From Trochalopteron elliotii (Eukaryota; Chordata; Aves; Passeriformes; Leiothrichidae), in the NCBI GenBank assembly GCA_024734555.1, contig JANPWX010020150.1, positions 2,391,809-2,455,808 of the forward strand: a stretch of DNA of 64,000 nt, written 5' to 3'. Both the position numbers and the translations under genes were made by a program. Of the stretch, positions 15,701 to 29,604 are shown one piece after another (the stretch's first letter is position 1; each line of letters starts with the position of its first letter). The notes under the pieces were generated by a model. The model saw only the letters and a program-made list of their open reading frames with translations, searched no databases and had not been told where the DNA came from.

Positions 15701-18654
15701 TTTTCTGCTTTTCTTTTTTCTTTCTTCTTATTTCTAATTTTCCCCCCTGATTGTGAAGCAATTAAGCTATGTAAGTAATGAAAAAGCAGAATTTTAGTAT
15801 TATAAAGACATGGATAATTTAAAGATGGATTCCTAGAAATCACTGAATAAATGCTCCTAGCACCCTAGTCCAAAAATGTTTCTTGAAGTTTACTGAGGAC
15901 CTTCAATAAAAGCCTGTCCTATGTCATCTACAGACGTACAGAGGCAGGAAGCTTTAGTGAAAAGCTAAAGAACTCACTTTTGTATCAGATAATGACAATG
16001 ATAGTGTTAATGGTTAAAAGGAAAAGAATTCACTCTGTCTTTTTTTTTCTTCCATTTTATGAGAACCTTAAATTGGAAATGCAGAAAAATATTGAAAAAT
16101 ACCACTTAAGTGAAGAGCTGGAAACAAAAATATCTAAGTCTTTAGAAGCTCTTTGATGGGAATATCAAAGTGACAGTTGTGTTAGCTTTACTGTTAGGTG
16201 ATCCAGTCTTTAAACAGAGATGTTGGGGGTATCACTGGGAATTGAATATGGCAGTGAAGCACCCTCTGTCCACGGATACTCCCACTACGAGTTAGAGCTA
16301 CTGGGGCAGTTGTGTTCTGTGTGTTGTGTGTGGTTTCAGTTCTCACAAACCTCACCTCCTTGAGGTGCTTGGTGGTGTATCCAGTAAGGCTCTTTGCAGG
16401 TTGGTGATTAAGTAACACAATTCAGAAAGTTGTTATATGCAATTTCTATGATTTAAGTGGGATTTAAGGGAATATTTATTAAATAAAAAATAATCCATCT
16501 CAGCATGGCCAAGGATGAGATAGCCAAAATGTAAATGAACTTAATAAAAACATTGTATCAGATACAGACTTTCCTTCAGGTTGCTGGTAGGATTCCTTTT
16601 GAACCAGTTCTGTGATATCATTCACGAGCTTAGCAGGAATTGTAACTTAGCCATTTCTGATTTAAAAAGAGAGCTAATCAGTTAGTGAGAAAGGGGAAAA
16701 AACTATCCTTCATAGAAGTTGTGTGATGTCTGTGAAACATTTCTGTGATGCAACTACAGGAAAGGCAAGTACAAAAAAATCTAACAGTAACTTACAGGCA
16801 CTAATGGCTACAAAAAGACAATTCCAAAATGGAGTGGCTACAGTAAAGGACTACTAAAATTAACAGGGGAATATAGAACCTATTTTACATGGAGACTTTA
16901 AAAGAGACTGGACTTTAAAATAAAAGAGACAGGAGCAAGACAGGGAAGTAATATTATTACTGTATAATTGTCTTTACAAATGGTATTCCAGTTAAGGAAA
17001 AACAGTGAAAAATGCAGATAGGTACAGATAAGTTGCATATCTGGGTGCAGCTGTTCTCTGTGTAGAGAGTGCTGGGAACACCCACTTGCCACTTTGAAGC
17101 ATCCTCTTTGAACATCACTGTGTATTTATAGTATCTCCTTTATCACATACACTCCATGTATATTTTTCAGTGCTGTTGAGCCTTTAAGAGAGACAGGACC
17201 ACATCAAGACATTTTAAAACATTATTTATTGCTGCAGTCTTATGGGAGAGTGAGAACATCTTCACCATAACTTGAAAGTCAGTGGTCAGTGGTCACAAGA
17301 CCACAAGTTACAAGATTTTTTAAAGGTTAATTAGCCAATAAACTACTGCCACAAAGTTTGTTTATGTCTTCGCACCAATAGTTATTTGAACTGTCTCACA
17401 CCTCTTGCCGCAATGCCAATTTTCTTATCTAATTATGTAGTGACACAGAAACTACATGCTACACTTCAGAACATTTTTGCTATTTCTGTAACTACTTCTA
17501 TAACCAAACTTATAAACCTTAGCATTTTCCACTACTTAGTTTAATATTTTTCTATCTAAACTACAAAGTCACATATTTACTTACGGTCTCTAAACTTGGA
17601 AGCCTTTCCCAAGGTCTCAGATTGCACCCCGTATTCCTTTTGTGTATTTGGGCCTGCATGCACAAGATTTTGAGAATTTTCTGGGCCTGGAATTCCCATG
17701 TAGATGTCTTTTTTTTATAAGTCTGAACTCCAGCAGGTCTCTCAAGTAGATTAATGCAGGGATATTGCTGGATAACATGGTGTTTGTACTGGAAACAGCA
17801 AGTCATTCCACACTGGCCAGATTTACAGGATGTTTAATTTGCCAGACTTTTTTCTTTTCTCCATCTTCAGCTCTCTCACTGAAGTCTGGTTTGATATTTT
17901 CAAAATGTGTCTTGGCACTCTGATTCAGAGAATTTGGTTTGGCCTATGCAACTAAACAGAAGAAAATAACTGATGCTTTAAGATGGCAAAATGCATTTTC
18001 ACCTCTTGTTGCTTTTTCTTTCCATGTATGCTGTTCTCACTTCTTTGGCTTGAAAGATCTCCAGGCTGAGGTTTAGGTTCAGGTATTTCTTAGTTTTTTA
18101 GCCTTGTGCTTATTTACACTAGTGTGATTACAAGGCGGAATGTATTGCCAAACCAATAGAAGATGATTTAACACCCCTTTTCAGGGTGTTTACCAAGGCT
18201 AATAATTTCAGAGAATAACTGTTTTAAATTCCCATGCTTGGTTCAACCACTCCATTGCTACTCTGCAGAGCTGTATACAAATAATATAATTTAATAATGA
18301 GTGGAAAACCTTCTGGTCCAACATGTAAATTAATAGTTGAAGTTTACTCTTGAGCAGACAGCTGGTGTCTGGGCTGGTTCACACCTGGTATCACTTCAGG
18401 GCTTGTGTGAAATTCAGGCAGGCCACGGGCTTTGTGGTGGGTTTTTGAACAAGGCTATTTTCACTCTGCAGTCATATGTTTCAAATAAGGGACTTCTCTG
18501 GTAGCATGTGAAAATGTTACTGCTAATTTTACACCTTGAAAAACAAATCAGGGTTTCACAGTTCGAAAGCAGAAAACAACCAGCTATAAACCATCAGATT
18601 GACTGTGATCTCAGAATTGAATAGGTCTATTTGTTCTAACAAACAGTTAGGCCA

Positions 18655-19072
18655 TTAAATTGCAAAGCCTTTCAGTGTTTGTCCAGGTAAATAAGGACAC
18701 ATTGAAATTGATTATCTGTTGTTCGGAGGTAATGATACGTAATAAACTATTCGCTCTGGATAATGTAACAGAAATGTGCTGTAGCCCACAGATGTGCCCT
18801 ATCTTCCCCTGTAAGAGCAGGATCTCTCCATTAGCTGCAGTCCAGGTCTCCACATTCCACCTTCCTGCCCTCCCCACCCCTGCAGGCAAGATGCATTTGC
18901 CTGATGAAACAAATGTGCGCATTCTTCTTGCTCCCATAATCCTACATGATGCCCCTGCTTCTGATGGGGATTCCTCAGAAATCTGCATGCAGGTACATCT
19001 GCAACTCACAGAAAAATACTTCAGGGACATTAAGTTTGATCCTGTTCTTTCTGGTGTCATTATAGTCATTTG
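18655..19072. other. candidate conserved non-coding element with open frames on both strands
   Basis: Stop-free frames of 137 codons (plus, 18660-19073) and 140 codons (minus, 18647-19069) overlap almost completely, which is unusual at this base composition. Neither translation resembles a known family. The bracketing sequence is unique. It could be a conserved non-coding element or an unrecognised exon, and I favour non-coding. Confidence 0.25.
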
Positions 19073-22059
19073 AAAAAAGAATATCTGTCATCACAGATGT
19101 CAGATCTACTGGCTCCCCAAGAATAAATCTTGTGCTCATGTCAAAATGTCTCCAGCATAACTTCTAGGATGAAAATTCACAGCTCAACATTAGGCAGCAA
19201 TTTATGATGTATGATACAAGCAAGAAGCATGAGCAGTATTCTAGCAGGAAAAAAGAGAATCTCTAAATTTTGTCAAATGGAAAGTAGTTAAGTGGTGTTT
19301 TTCTCAGTTAGGAAGTTAATGAACTTTTTAAACTGTCATATAAGAATTCTCCCTGTGCGCACATTCTTGGTTGCTCCAGTTAGACTATGGCTGTATGCAA
19401 ATATGGCTGGAAATCTACGTTGTGAGGGAGAGGGCATAAGCAGCTGGGACAAAACCAGAGAGAGAAACATTTTTGCATCAGCAGCAGGACCTTCTTTATG
19501 GGATCCTGCTCCATCACTTGTGACAAACACCAAATTGAATGTTTGTGGGGACAAACTCAGAGAGGGTAATAACCCGTGCTGAGGCAGTGTGAGAATGATA
19601 AATGTTTTATCGTCTTTATTTTTCTCACATCACTTGCCAGTTAGACTTACAAGGTGAAATTAGTAACCTTCTGTGGTGGAGTTTGTCTTGCTAAATTTTA
19701 GCTGACTGAAGTATTGAGTGGGATATTGTCTGTAAATAAAACACTTGAATTTAGACACCTAGAGATGTTTATGCCCAGGTTGGTGTTTAGGCTGTCCTTA
19801 CAGCACTGCCTGTGGCTTGTGGGGAGCTGTTGGAGCAGTCCTGGGGCCTGGAACTCATCATCCCCTCACTCCATGAGCTGCACTGATGGCTCTCACAGTG
19901 CATCAGCAGAGCCTAAGCATGCTCATCCTTCCTGATTTCAGGCCCTTTGAGCTGCTGTGGTACCCTCCTGCCCTGGGATGCCAGTCAGGCAGAGGAGACT
20001 CTCCTGAAGGCACTGTTTTGAGGAGCTTGACCATCACTAGAGGTCGATGGCATGAAATCTGACCTGTATCGATGAGCAACTTTTGTAATCAGGGTGAAGA
20101 CAGGTGTCTTAAACATTTTCATTTAATGTGTCATAAATGTCTATTTTACAATGAGACAAAATCTAATTTCTCCCAAACCATTGTTTAAAGGGGACTGAAT
20201 GGGATTACTTAACTGATGTTTGGAGCCTTGTGATGGAAGAGAATCACATAGATTTGGTGGGAAAGAGGAGCTCATGTCTCTCTGTTAACAATGTTACATC
20301 CTGATATCAGGAGAGCAACACAATGGGTACATTTAACCAATGTCCACTGACACAGAAAGCAAGATAACTAATCAAACAAGTGAACCAGGCCTATCTTTCA
20401 GTGATCGTGTAACAGATGGCAGGCAATATGGAAAGGAGAACACGCAAAGAGAGATATTAATATAAGATAGGCAGATTGATGGAGCAGTATTTTCAAAAAT
20501 AATAAATGGCTCAAATTGAAGGCTAATTCTCAAATGCATATTCAGAGACATATGTGTTGAACTCTTAATGGAAAATCATTAAAAAAAAATAAAAGTAATG
20601 CAGGATCATTTATTTTCTCTCTGTAAAGAAAAAAAACAAGAGACATTCACCTTTTTTTTTTGAGCCCTCTTTTCTCTGAAGTTGCTAAATATTGCTGTGG
20701 AACTGAGATGAGGTAAGTAAAAAGACATGAAGATTTTCTTTCAAAAAAGAAAGAATAAATAGAAAAATGTTTCTTTTTATTTTATTTCAGAAAATGATAA
20801 GGCTAGTTAATCTCTTAAAAGATGCAGAAATCTGAATCCAAAGACCCTCCAACAACAGAAATGCAAGTATGTTTGTAACCACTAGATGGTAGTTAAAGCA
20901 CAGGATTGGAATGAGTTTCTCTGCTGTGAGACGTGTAGTGAGGGTATCTGTGCTACAGGCTTAGCAGAGTCGAGGTTGGTTTTATTTTTTCCATATCCAG
21001 GACGAAGGGGAGGGAGGAAAGAAAACCCAAAACTAAATCTCTTCTGTGCCTTTTTTTGACTTAAAAAAGAAAAATGGACATGACAAAAGTGTTTCTGATT
21101 AGATTGGTACAAAAAGATGATGCATTCTTTCTGGATGAATCAGGAGATATGAGGTTCTGTCACTCTTTAGATATAGACCTGAAATACTAAGCTTAAATTT
21201 ATAGCCTCTTGAATGAGCCACAGGACTCTGTTTACTCATAGAGTAGAATTGGGTGCAGTTCCAGCAGTTCTTCTGTGCGATCAGTTACTTTATCACCTTG
21301 ATCAGTTCAGAAGATACAATAACTCTCTTTTTTAATACATCCTACTACAGTAGATCCTTTATCAACCTGCTGTGGATTTAATCACACTTCTGGGTCAGGA
21401 ATCCTCTCTCCATCTGTCTCTTTCACATACATGCAAACACATGCCTGCACAGCCATAAATGCCTGCATGTTACTTTTTGATTTTTTTTAAAATTTATTTA
21501 TTTTTAAAAAAAATTTTACATTGTCTGGACGAAAGGCTAGAAGAGACAGGGAGCAGGACTAAAAAAGCCACAACTCAATTGCAGCAGCTCTCTATTGGAT
21601 TTTGGACTTTCAGTCTGACTTTTTAGCATGAACTCAAACCTGTTGTTCTATTTGTGCTGGGTAACCTCTCCCATTCGGTCCCATGCTCAGTAGTTTAATC
21701 TGGTGCTTTGGTTTGGCTTCATTCCCCACATAAATTCTTTATAGCCAAGAGGACCACAGGAGAGGTCAGTGAGATTTTCCAGGAAATTGTGAATAAAAAA
21801 TATGTCTCCGTGGTTCCTCCCGATGAACACCCTGCTGTGCAACAGGGAGCATTTCTTCCTGACCTCTTCTGCCTATAAGCTGTCCCTGGAGGTTTGTAGA
21901 TCAATACTGTTGCTCAATGTACATGAAAAGGTTAGGCTGATTCTTGTTCTCTAAAAAAATAAGCCACTAGGTCTTTTCTAAAAGTATCTAAAACGATTTG
22001 TCTCTAAGGTGTCATTGAGATCTAAACCCTCCAAATATTTGTTTGATGTCTCTGATTAT

Positions 22060-22130
22060 CCAACAACAACAAAAAAATCCCATACCCAACAAACAAACAA
22101 AAAACCTCAACAACAACAACAAAAGAAAAC
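22060..22130. repeat. (CAA)n / (CAAA)n simple sequence
   Basis: Repeated CAA and CAAA units in A-rich sequence. Confidence 0.8.
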
Positions 22131-23907
22131 CCAGACATTCCTGTGGTATCTTTATACTAACAACCGTGAATGACATTAAGGTTGGAAATGTGCATCCAAA
22201 AATGTTATAAAGTGTTAAATGATCCAGAGAGTTAGTAGGGAATTACTTTGTTACCTAGGCCTAACTTTTCCTTAGGAAAGGTTCGTCTCAGTCTGCTGGT
22301 TCATATTTTTTTGTTTTTCCACAGCAAGCTTCATCACAGAAAACCAACAGCTTTGGGCCTGATCTAAAGCTCCTTGAGCACAGGACAAGTTCTTCTGGAA
22401 GACAAAGTCCATTCATTGGTTTCATGGCAGCCGCTGTGAGCAGGAACATTTTTCACAAAAACAAAGTTTCAGGAATAACTCTAGCATTGATCTCGTCACT
22501 GAGATTTGCTCTTGCATACTAGCTTTGCACCAGAAAGCTTGGCTTTGGTAATGAGACCAGAGTGTGAAACTTTTGAATGTGAGCTTTGCTCTACAGTTCC
22601 TGATTTTGATCAGCTATTGTCTGGGAATTACTTATTTTCTAGAATGAAGCTTGCTCAGAAGTAAACTTACGGTTAGTTTTTATTTTGTTCTGTGGTGTCT
22701 TGTAAAGGTACACCCCAGCATCTTCAGAAGTCAGTCACTGGTTTTGTCTGTTGGCCAGTTGTGCCCTATAGCATCAAGATGGTCAAGGAGCTGAATCTGG
22801 TACAAGCATCCCTAAGAACTCTTTCCTCTTTCTTGCAAAAAACATCTGTTTTTTGTAGTTTCAACTTGCCTCCAAGCCCTGAAATTACTTTCAAATATTT
22901 GTTCCAAAGCTACACTTCTCTGAGTTCAGTCATGGAAGTATTTGCCATTTCTTTTTCTGAGAGAAAATACTATCTGTTCCTGTCTGCCTACTGCTCCATC
23001 TGTCTGCCTGATCTGCTGTTTCATAATCTGGAAGAGAATACCTTTTGAGTTGTTTCATATATATTTTGTAATCACTACAGAGCTTTGCTTGAAGGGGCCA
23101 AACTCATCCATGATGGTGAAACTTCACTGACTTCAGGCAGTTGTACAAGGTAAATCAGATCTTCCCTTGGGACCACACCAGATAGAAAATGTGTGAATAT
23201 GTCTATGAACAGGCAGAGGTGGGGAGAGGAATCAGAAGTAAGGTTTTGCAGAGATTGTTCCACGACAATAGTAACTCATACCCTCACTGCTACACTGCAC
23301 AGAATGTGCTAAAGGAGAGCAAGAAAATGAAGGAATATGCAGTTCTGCCCACTTCAGCAGTTAGGCTTTTGTTAGAATATTCTTAAGCAATTACAAAGCT
23401 GCCAGAAGTGCATTTAATTAAATATGTAAGTATTAGTACAAAAATAAAACCCAAGCAACACTTACATTATGCCTACAAGGTGTTATTGTTCTGTTTGTTT
23501 TTTACAGATGGACATTTATTCAGGAATAAACTTGCCAAGTGTTGTGAGAGAGAGAAGGAATAAGAGAGAGAAGGATGTAGAGGGAAGTAATGAAAAGAAA
23601 TATGGATGGTACAGGAAAAATGGCAGTGCTTATATTTCAGAGAGGCAAACAAAGTACAGTGCATCTGTGACAAGGAAGTATGACTTGAGTTCCCTACTTA
23701 AGGCTTCATTGAAATTGCCCAGTACTTGAGCAAAAACAGATGACAGAGTAATTAGGGAGGATACATATAATTTAGCAGTCACAGTCTTGAACTTCCTGTA
23801 GCTGATTGGAATGACCAGATGATTTCTTACTAGTAGACCATATATTTGGGGAGATGGGGGAAAATTAGGAACATAGCTAAGCACAAATAATAACTCTTTA
23901 TTTGCCT

Positions 23908-24005
23908 AGAATCATAGAATTTGGGTTGGAAAGGACCTTGGAGAGTATCTAGTCCCAATGCCCTGGCATAAGCAGAGATGCTACCCACTAGATCTGGTTG
24001 CTGAT
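23908..24005 (-). mobile_element. CR1 LINE fragment, 3' end
   Basis: It begins 'tagaatcatagaatttgggt', then 'tggaaaggaccttggagagt' and 'atctagtcccaatgccctgg', the reversed CR1 3' tail. The match fades after about 24005. Confidence 0.88.
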
Positions 24006-25609
24006 TGGATTAAACCTGAATCTTTAGCTCCCAAAAAACTTGCCTGCAGATGTTGAGGTGAGGGGAGACACAGCCATCCAGCGCCTTTGGCTCTGCTGCT
24101 CTTTCTGGGACAGGCTTTGCACACCCAGAAAGGTATGGGGCTGCTTTTGCTCCCAGTGGAAGAGGGGTTCAGCTGTCTACAGTGTCCTGAGTACCCTAAG
24201 GCTTTACCTGCAGACCAGGCAGGTTCCAGAAGGGCTATGTCCTCACAGGGTCTTACAGGCTGCTAACTTCTGCCTAGTGGAGAAGCAGGCCCAAGATTTG
24301 ATCCTGAGCTTCTTTTTCTTGGTATTAGTGAGATTAGTAAAAGATTTGCATATAATCCATATTTTAAACTGCAACTAGCAGGGGGTAGGAGAACTCGGGG
24401 ACAAAGTGGTCCAGTATATAGTTTATATTGTCTCGGTTAAATTATGTCAGAAATACAGGTGCAGTGACCCTTTTTCTGAACACCAACATTTTCTAAGATG
24501 TTGGTGTGCCAAGGCATGCTTCCTTCCCAGCTACCAATAGTGCAAAGTATTTTGACTCCACTGGCAAAACAATTTATAATTGTACTAAAATGCATCAAGT
24601 ACTTTCTGGAACTCATAACTGTGCCATTGCTGTGGGGGTTTTCTTTTGCCCAAGAAGGAGATCAATTCTGTACTGCAACTCACTACTCATAGCCTTGAGA
24701 GATGTACCTCCATGTGCCATGAGTCTGTGATGACTCCCAAGCACAGGACTTAAGTTCAGTAAGAGAGGTGTTTTGGTCTGGAGTCCTGGCTTCAGTCTTA
24801 TTTCAAAGGAAGATGATCACCAAAAACTCATATGGTCTATATGTGAGGTTCTCCCATAATTTTATGCAAGCTTCATTTGTCCTCATTGCCTGTAAGAGTG
24901 TTTACCAACAAAGAAAAGTGGTGTTCCTACACCAGGGGGAAATGTCCACACTGTTATTTGGGCATGAGCCTATTCAGTCACCAGGGGAGGAAAAAAACGT
25001 TAAGATGAAGAAGCAGTTGGATTTGTTTTTCACTCCCTGAAAGCTGTGGCTATAGTTTTCAGACAGGCTAAAGGAATTAAATATGTATTTCTTTTTGAAG
25101 TGAAAAGTCCAAATCTCTGACATAAGCCTAGAAAGTAAATGTTTTGCTTGCTGTATTTTAGCCTCAGAATTGACTATATTTTGAGTTCATCCATGTTTCT
25201 TTGTTACCTGAACAATCCTATAGCATTTGTCATGCTAGTAGCAGACTTTTGTTAATTTATAAAGAGTAACAACTGGGGACATCCATAAGCTTCCACAGAG
25301 AAACACTGATGAGGAAACAGCTTGGCATTGGGTGCACTTTCTGTATTTTCCTCAGACTGTCTCAGGTGGAGGCTGCAGAATGAAAATGCTCCAGTGATAA
25401 ACACTTGTGAATGGTGGGGAAAGACACCATCAATTCAGGTGCAAATCCAATAACTTACCCTGTGGATGAAGGGAGAGGATTAGTTCCCTTCACCATGCTC
25501 TTCTCATACCTCCACCCACCCCCCATCTTCAGGAACCCTCTATCTAAACCAAAAAGCTTTATCTGTCCCTTAGTGAAACATCTTTTATTTGCCAACTTGT
25601 TTTTCCCAC

Positions 25610-25840
25610 AGACTCCTGCTCCCTTTTGTGTTTGCGCTAATGTTCGAATGTCTACACCGCGTAGCCGATGATTATTTGTGAGACAGAGTGAGTTAATGCA
25701 GATTTGCAAGCTGTTCCCATTTGTTAAATGTCAGAAAAACACATGCAAGTCACTGGCTTTAGCACTTAGCTGCCAGCTGGCTCTTCTGAAAGGAGGGGAC
25801 AAATGACAGTCTATCAAACAGCATGCTTTCAAAGAAAGAG
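25610..25840. other. candidate conserved non-coding element
   Basis: Non-repetitive sequence with an unusual local cluster of CpG dinucleotides at about 25634-25670 (tttgcgctaatgttcgaatg, then accgcgtagccgatg) in an AT-rich desert, followed by 'gttaatgcagatttgcaagc' (an ATTTGCA octamer-like core). CpG retention outside an island can indicate constraint. This is texture only. Confidence 0.25.
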
Positions 25841-26389
25841 GAGACCTGTTCCAGAACTGCAGCTTCAGAGGCTCTTTTTAACAGCATAAGCAAAACTGGG
25901 AGCCAGCCTCATTTTTTCCCCCTGGCTGTAATGAACACATAGCTTAGCGACAGCATTCCCCCACCCCCAGTAAAAACGAACTAGAATTACAAAGCTTATG
26001 AGGAAAAAAAGTGTCATTTTCCCCCTCTCTCTCTTTCACTTCAAATTGTATTTATTTTTATTTCTTTCTTTCTTTTTGGCTCAAATGTAAGACCAAAAAT
26101 GCCAAAAGGGGAAGGAGTGGGGTTCTGAGATCAGTCACAAATCTCAGAAGATTGCAGGAAACTGTGCCAAATGGAAGTGTTTATCCATGGGTAAGTGCCC
26201 AGTGTAGATTAACATATTTTAATTATGGTCTCTGGGTTTTCTGCACTCCCTGAAGAATACATAGTTTAGGCCTCATTGGTGAGCCAAAGTTGTCGGGGAG
26301 GGAGGGATTATTTTTGGTCGTGCATGCTGATGGGGTGCTGTGTCCTTGCCATGCCTGGAGTGCCGAGACATGCCTTTCTCCTGGAGCAG

Positions 26390-26645
26390 ATGCCACAGGA
26401 TGGCAGCGGTGCTGGTTTCTTCATGCCACTCAACATGCTCCGACCCTGACCTGGAGTCCAGCGCTCCTCCGCTGCGGCTGCCAGCGCGGGGGCTGTGGCG
26501 CAGCTCTGCTTCCCGGGGTGATGTCTGCCGGGACCTCCAACATCACCCGCTCATTAGGATGTCTCTGAACAGCTGTCATGTGGGGCTGACTTTTTGTCAC
26601 GGTTGACAGCGGTGAGATTAAAGCAGGTAGCCGGAGGCTGAAAAA
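26390..26645. promoter_or_regulatory. orphan CpG-rich block
   Basis: About 15 CpG dinucleotides occur within roughly 260 bp that is much more GC-rich than its flanks (for example 'cgctcctccgctgcggctgc' and 'agcgcgggggctgtggcgca'). No first exon is recognisable. It could be an orphan CpG island, an enhancer, an unannotated RNA promoter, or a GC-rich repeat remnant. Confidence 0.4.
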
Positions 26646-26960
26646 CTCTGTGTTTTGTTACGAAGCCCTGAGTCATCTAACCCCCTGTTATAAATATTAG
26701 GTGTCAGATTTGGATTCACAGAGTCACTTGTAGCCTTGGGTAGATCCCATTACACAAATGGTCCAATTTATTACAGCAGGTCCAATTTATACATCTTGTA
26801 TGCTATTTGTATACAAGATTGCCACCGTTGTCAAGATGTCAAAATCTGGCCTGGTATGTTTAATGCTTCGTAATTAACAAGCTGCATCATGCTAGTGAAC
26901 ATCTTCCAATTATAGAATAAGATTTTGGAATGAGTCGTTTCACAGAGTTTTCTATGGTTT
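26640..26960. other. candidate conserved non-coding element
   Basis: Repeat-free AT-rich sequence directly after the CpG-rich block, with homeobox-type cores (gtccaatttattacag, ttcgtaattaacaagctgca, tccaattatag). Typical texture for a developmental enhancer, but without alignment it is a guess. Confidence 0.3.
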
Positions 26961-28686
26961 AAATGCAGTGACAGTTAGGACAGGGCTTTGAGAAGAAAGA
27001 GTGGGGTGCCAGGAAAGGTCTATCTTTTCTTCCCTATTCTTGTTTTAAGACTAATATCCAATTTCCTTCTTAGGGAGAGACAGATCCATGAAGAAGGTAA
27101 TTCATGCTGCATAGCTTGCAGAAGAAGGAGTGCCTTCTGTTTGTCTCTGTCAGTGGAAGAACCCCAAGTTTAGTGCTGCCTGATGGAATGGGAAAAAACA
27201 GGTGAGATGAAACCTTTTCCAATAGCAAACAGTGCCTGCAAAGCCCATTGCTCTGTTGCTCATAAATTCATTTCAGGAACACTCTAAAACAAGGAATTTG
27301 GTGCCAAAGATGCTCTCAAATTGTCATCTAAACCACACCACCTTTCAGCTGTTTAATCCATGGGAATAATGAATCTCTTGGTCTCTATGCTTTTACCCTG
27401 GAAGTGTACCCTGGGCACCCCTAAATTTGAACAGTGGGTTGGCTAACATCTGCCTAAATCCCAGTGAGATCCAGGAATTAGGCAAAGTGAAGGCTTTGAA
27501 TCTGATAGGTATAACTTGAACCATCCCTGATGTCTTCAAGTTCGCACAAGGCCTTACTTTACTCAAGGCCCCTTTCATGGATAAAAAAGGTCTAGCTATT
27601 TAAACGAAAAAGTGAGATATCTCAGGTTCCAGGCTGTCCTCATTCAGATGAATATGAAATAAGAGACTTCAATTGCTCTAAACTTCTCATTATATTCTCA
27701 AACTCTAGGCTTTGAGACTGTCTGGGGAAAAGGGCTATAAAAGTTATTGTTCTGCAGCTGGAGGAATCTAACCCCATTTTGGATTTTGAATGCTCAGGGT
27801 CTTCTGAGCTATGTCCATAGAGATATTCAGAGATATTTAGGCACCCAACTGCTCTTTGTCTCAGTGCCTTCATCAAGAGAGATCACAGTCTGCCTGGATG
27901 TAAAGGGTAACAGAAAATGAAAGTACCATGCAATATCTGCCTGTGGAGAGAGTGAGAAGACAGTTGTTACTCTGAAAATTTCCTCCACATTATATTCTTA
28001 ATATCTTTCCTTTTGCACCATAAACTGCTCCCTGCAATTGTGCTTGGGATCATTCAACTGAAAAGAAAAGCTCCCCATGCTTTTCCCAAGTCCATCTGCC
28101 TTGGCAGGACTGTCCAAAGGTACCTCATTTTCTCCTTGTTTTCCTCAGATCTGGCTGGCAAAGCTTGTCAAACAGAGCATTACAATAAAGTAGCTTCTCC
28201 AAGCCTCCAAAGTCTGACTCTGAAGATTGAGGTAGCTGAATTTATTGCATATGGTACACCTGCATTTCTAGTGGCTTGAAAATATTGCTAGGGAAACACC
28301 AAATTCAGCAGTCTGGGAGAGCTGAGACTGCTATGGATACACACCTGGGGTCCCATGAGTACGGAGACAGTGAATATTCCCTGCAGGCACACAGGCACAC
28401 AAACATGCATGTGTTTATACAGAGGTGTATCCAGATCTGCCCTCCTCAAAGACACTCTGCACATACACAGTCAGCACCCACAGCCCAACATGTCTCCTCT
28501 CTGAATGGTCATGGTGAAAGTCTGTGCAAAATATACACACATGGATAAAATGTGGATCCACCAGTAGCTTAGCTCACTCAGTCTGATCAGTAGCTACCTG
28601 TGAATCTCAATCTCCCTCATGTTGCTGGCACCTGGATATAGGAGGCTGCAGCCCAGGGTGGTATAGGCACCTTGCTCCATCACAAA

Positions 28687-28706
28687 CACACACACACACA
28701 CACACA
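28687..28706. repeat. (CA)n microsatellite
   Basis: Ten CA units in a row. Confidence 0.9.
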
Positions 28707-29604
28707 GAGGATCCAGACAAGAGCACTAGCCAGTCGTATTTACACACAGCTGACCAGTTTGCCCCTTTTCCTTCAGTTTCCCCCTATTTGGCTGTCCCAA
28801 ACCACTTTGATTCTCCCTTTCTCACGTTTTTAGTTTTCTTACTTCTCCCAAATACTCCATGAGTTCCATCCTATCCCAAAGCACTTTTCTTGTGCACCTC
28901 ATAATGTGCCCCTAGGTGCTGACCTCTCTCTGTCCCTGGGGTGCTCCAGAGAGCAGCTCCTGTGATTCATCAGGGTGGGGTGATGCTATTTATGGACACC
29001 CCTTGGAAGAGGCATGCCAGGGACTCATTTCCTGCCTGAAGTTATTTGGGTACCCTTTCTTCACCGTTATTATGCTCTGGGCTTCTCTGTATGTGTGGAG
29101 ATGAGCCTTTTATTTCACAGCCTGACAAATACCTGCTTTCTGACAGAATTTTCTTGTTGCCTGCGTAGATGATCTTTTGTCTCTTAGGCATATAAGCTCA
29201 TAACAAGCTCTTACTTGTTACATGAAGAGCATTGGCTTGAGTAAGCCCTTTCCCATAATTTCCTTGAAGAATATCAGACTCAGACTTAAGCACTAAATTC
29301 TGGTAACAGCAGCATGTGGCTCATGTAAGCAAGTGGCAAGACAAGACCAGTCCACTAAGTAGAGTAGTGTGTGTCTGGAGACTGTGGGGATCTGGTCATC
29401 AGCTCATGGACTTCTGACCATGTGAAAGTCACTACTGTCAACCATGACAATCCCCATTGGGCAAAAAGGGTCGTTACTAGTGCTAAATTTTTCTTGGGGC
29501 ATCGCTGTCTATAAGTAATGGCAGCAAAATGCTTCCACAGTTTAGGGTGTCAGATATGCAGACAGTTTTTAAGTGCACACAAGACACAGATTTTCAAGGA
29601 TGGT

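Larger units (their letters stand above)
13687..23907. other. gene desert, no exon recognised
   Basis: About 10 kb with very few recognisable repeats and no CR1. Low repeat content with conserved-element-like texture is notable at about 15392-15700, 18655-19070 and 20090-20240, each treated separately. A diffuse CAA/A-rich stretch lies near 22060-22130. The short open frames carry no family signature. Confidence 0.5.
24006..29604. other. intergenic, no gene recognised
   Basis: Unique sequence with candidate regulatory blocks at about 25610-25840 and 26390-26960 and a CA repeat near 28690. I find no supported exon. Confidence 0.5.

Noticed and set aside
17150..17820. Possible antisense retroviral LTR (reverse polyadenylation signal near 17224, edges resembling TGT...ACA)
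   Set aside because: No primer-binding site, no target-site duplication and no second LTR could be identified. The edges were chosen by eye.
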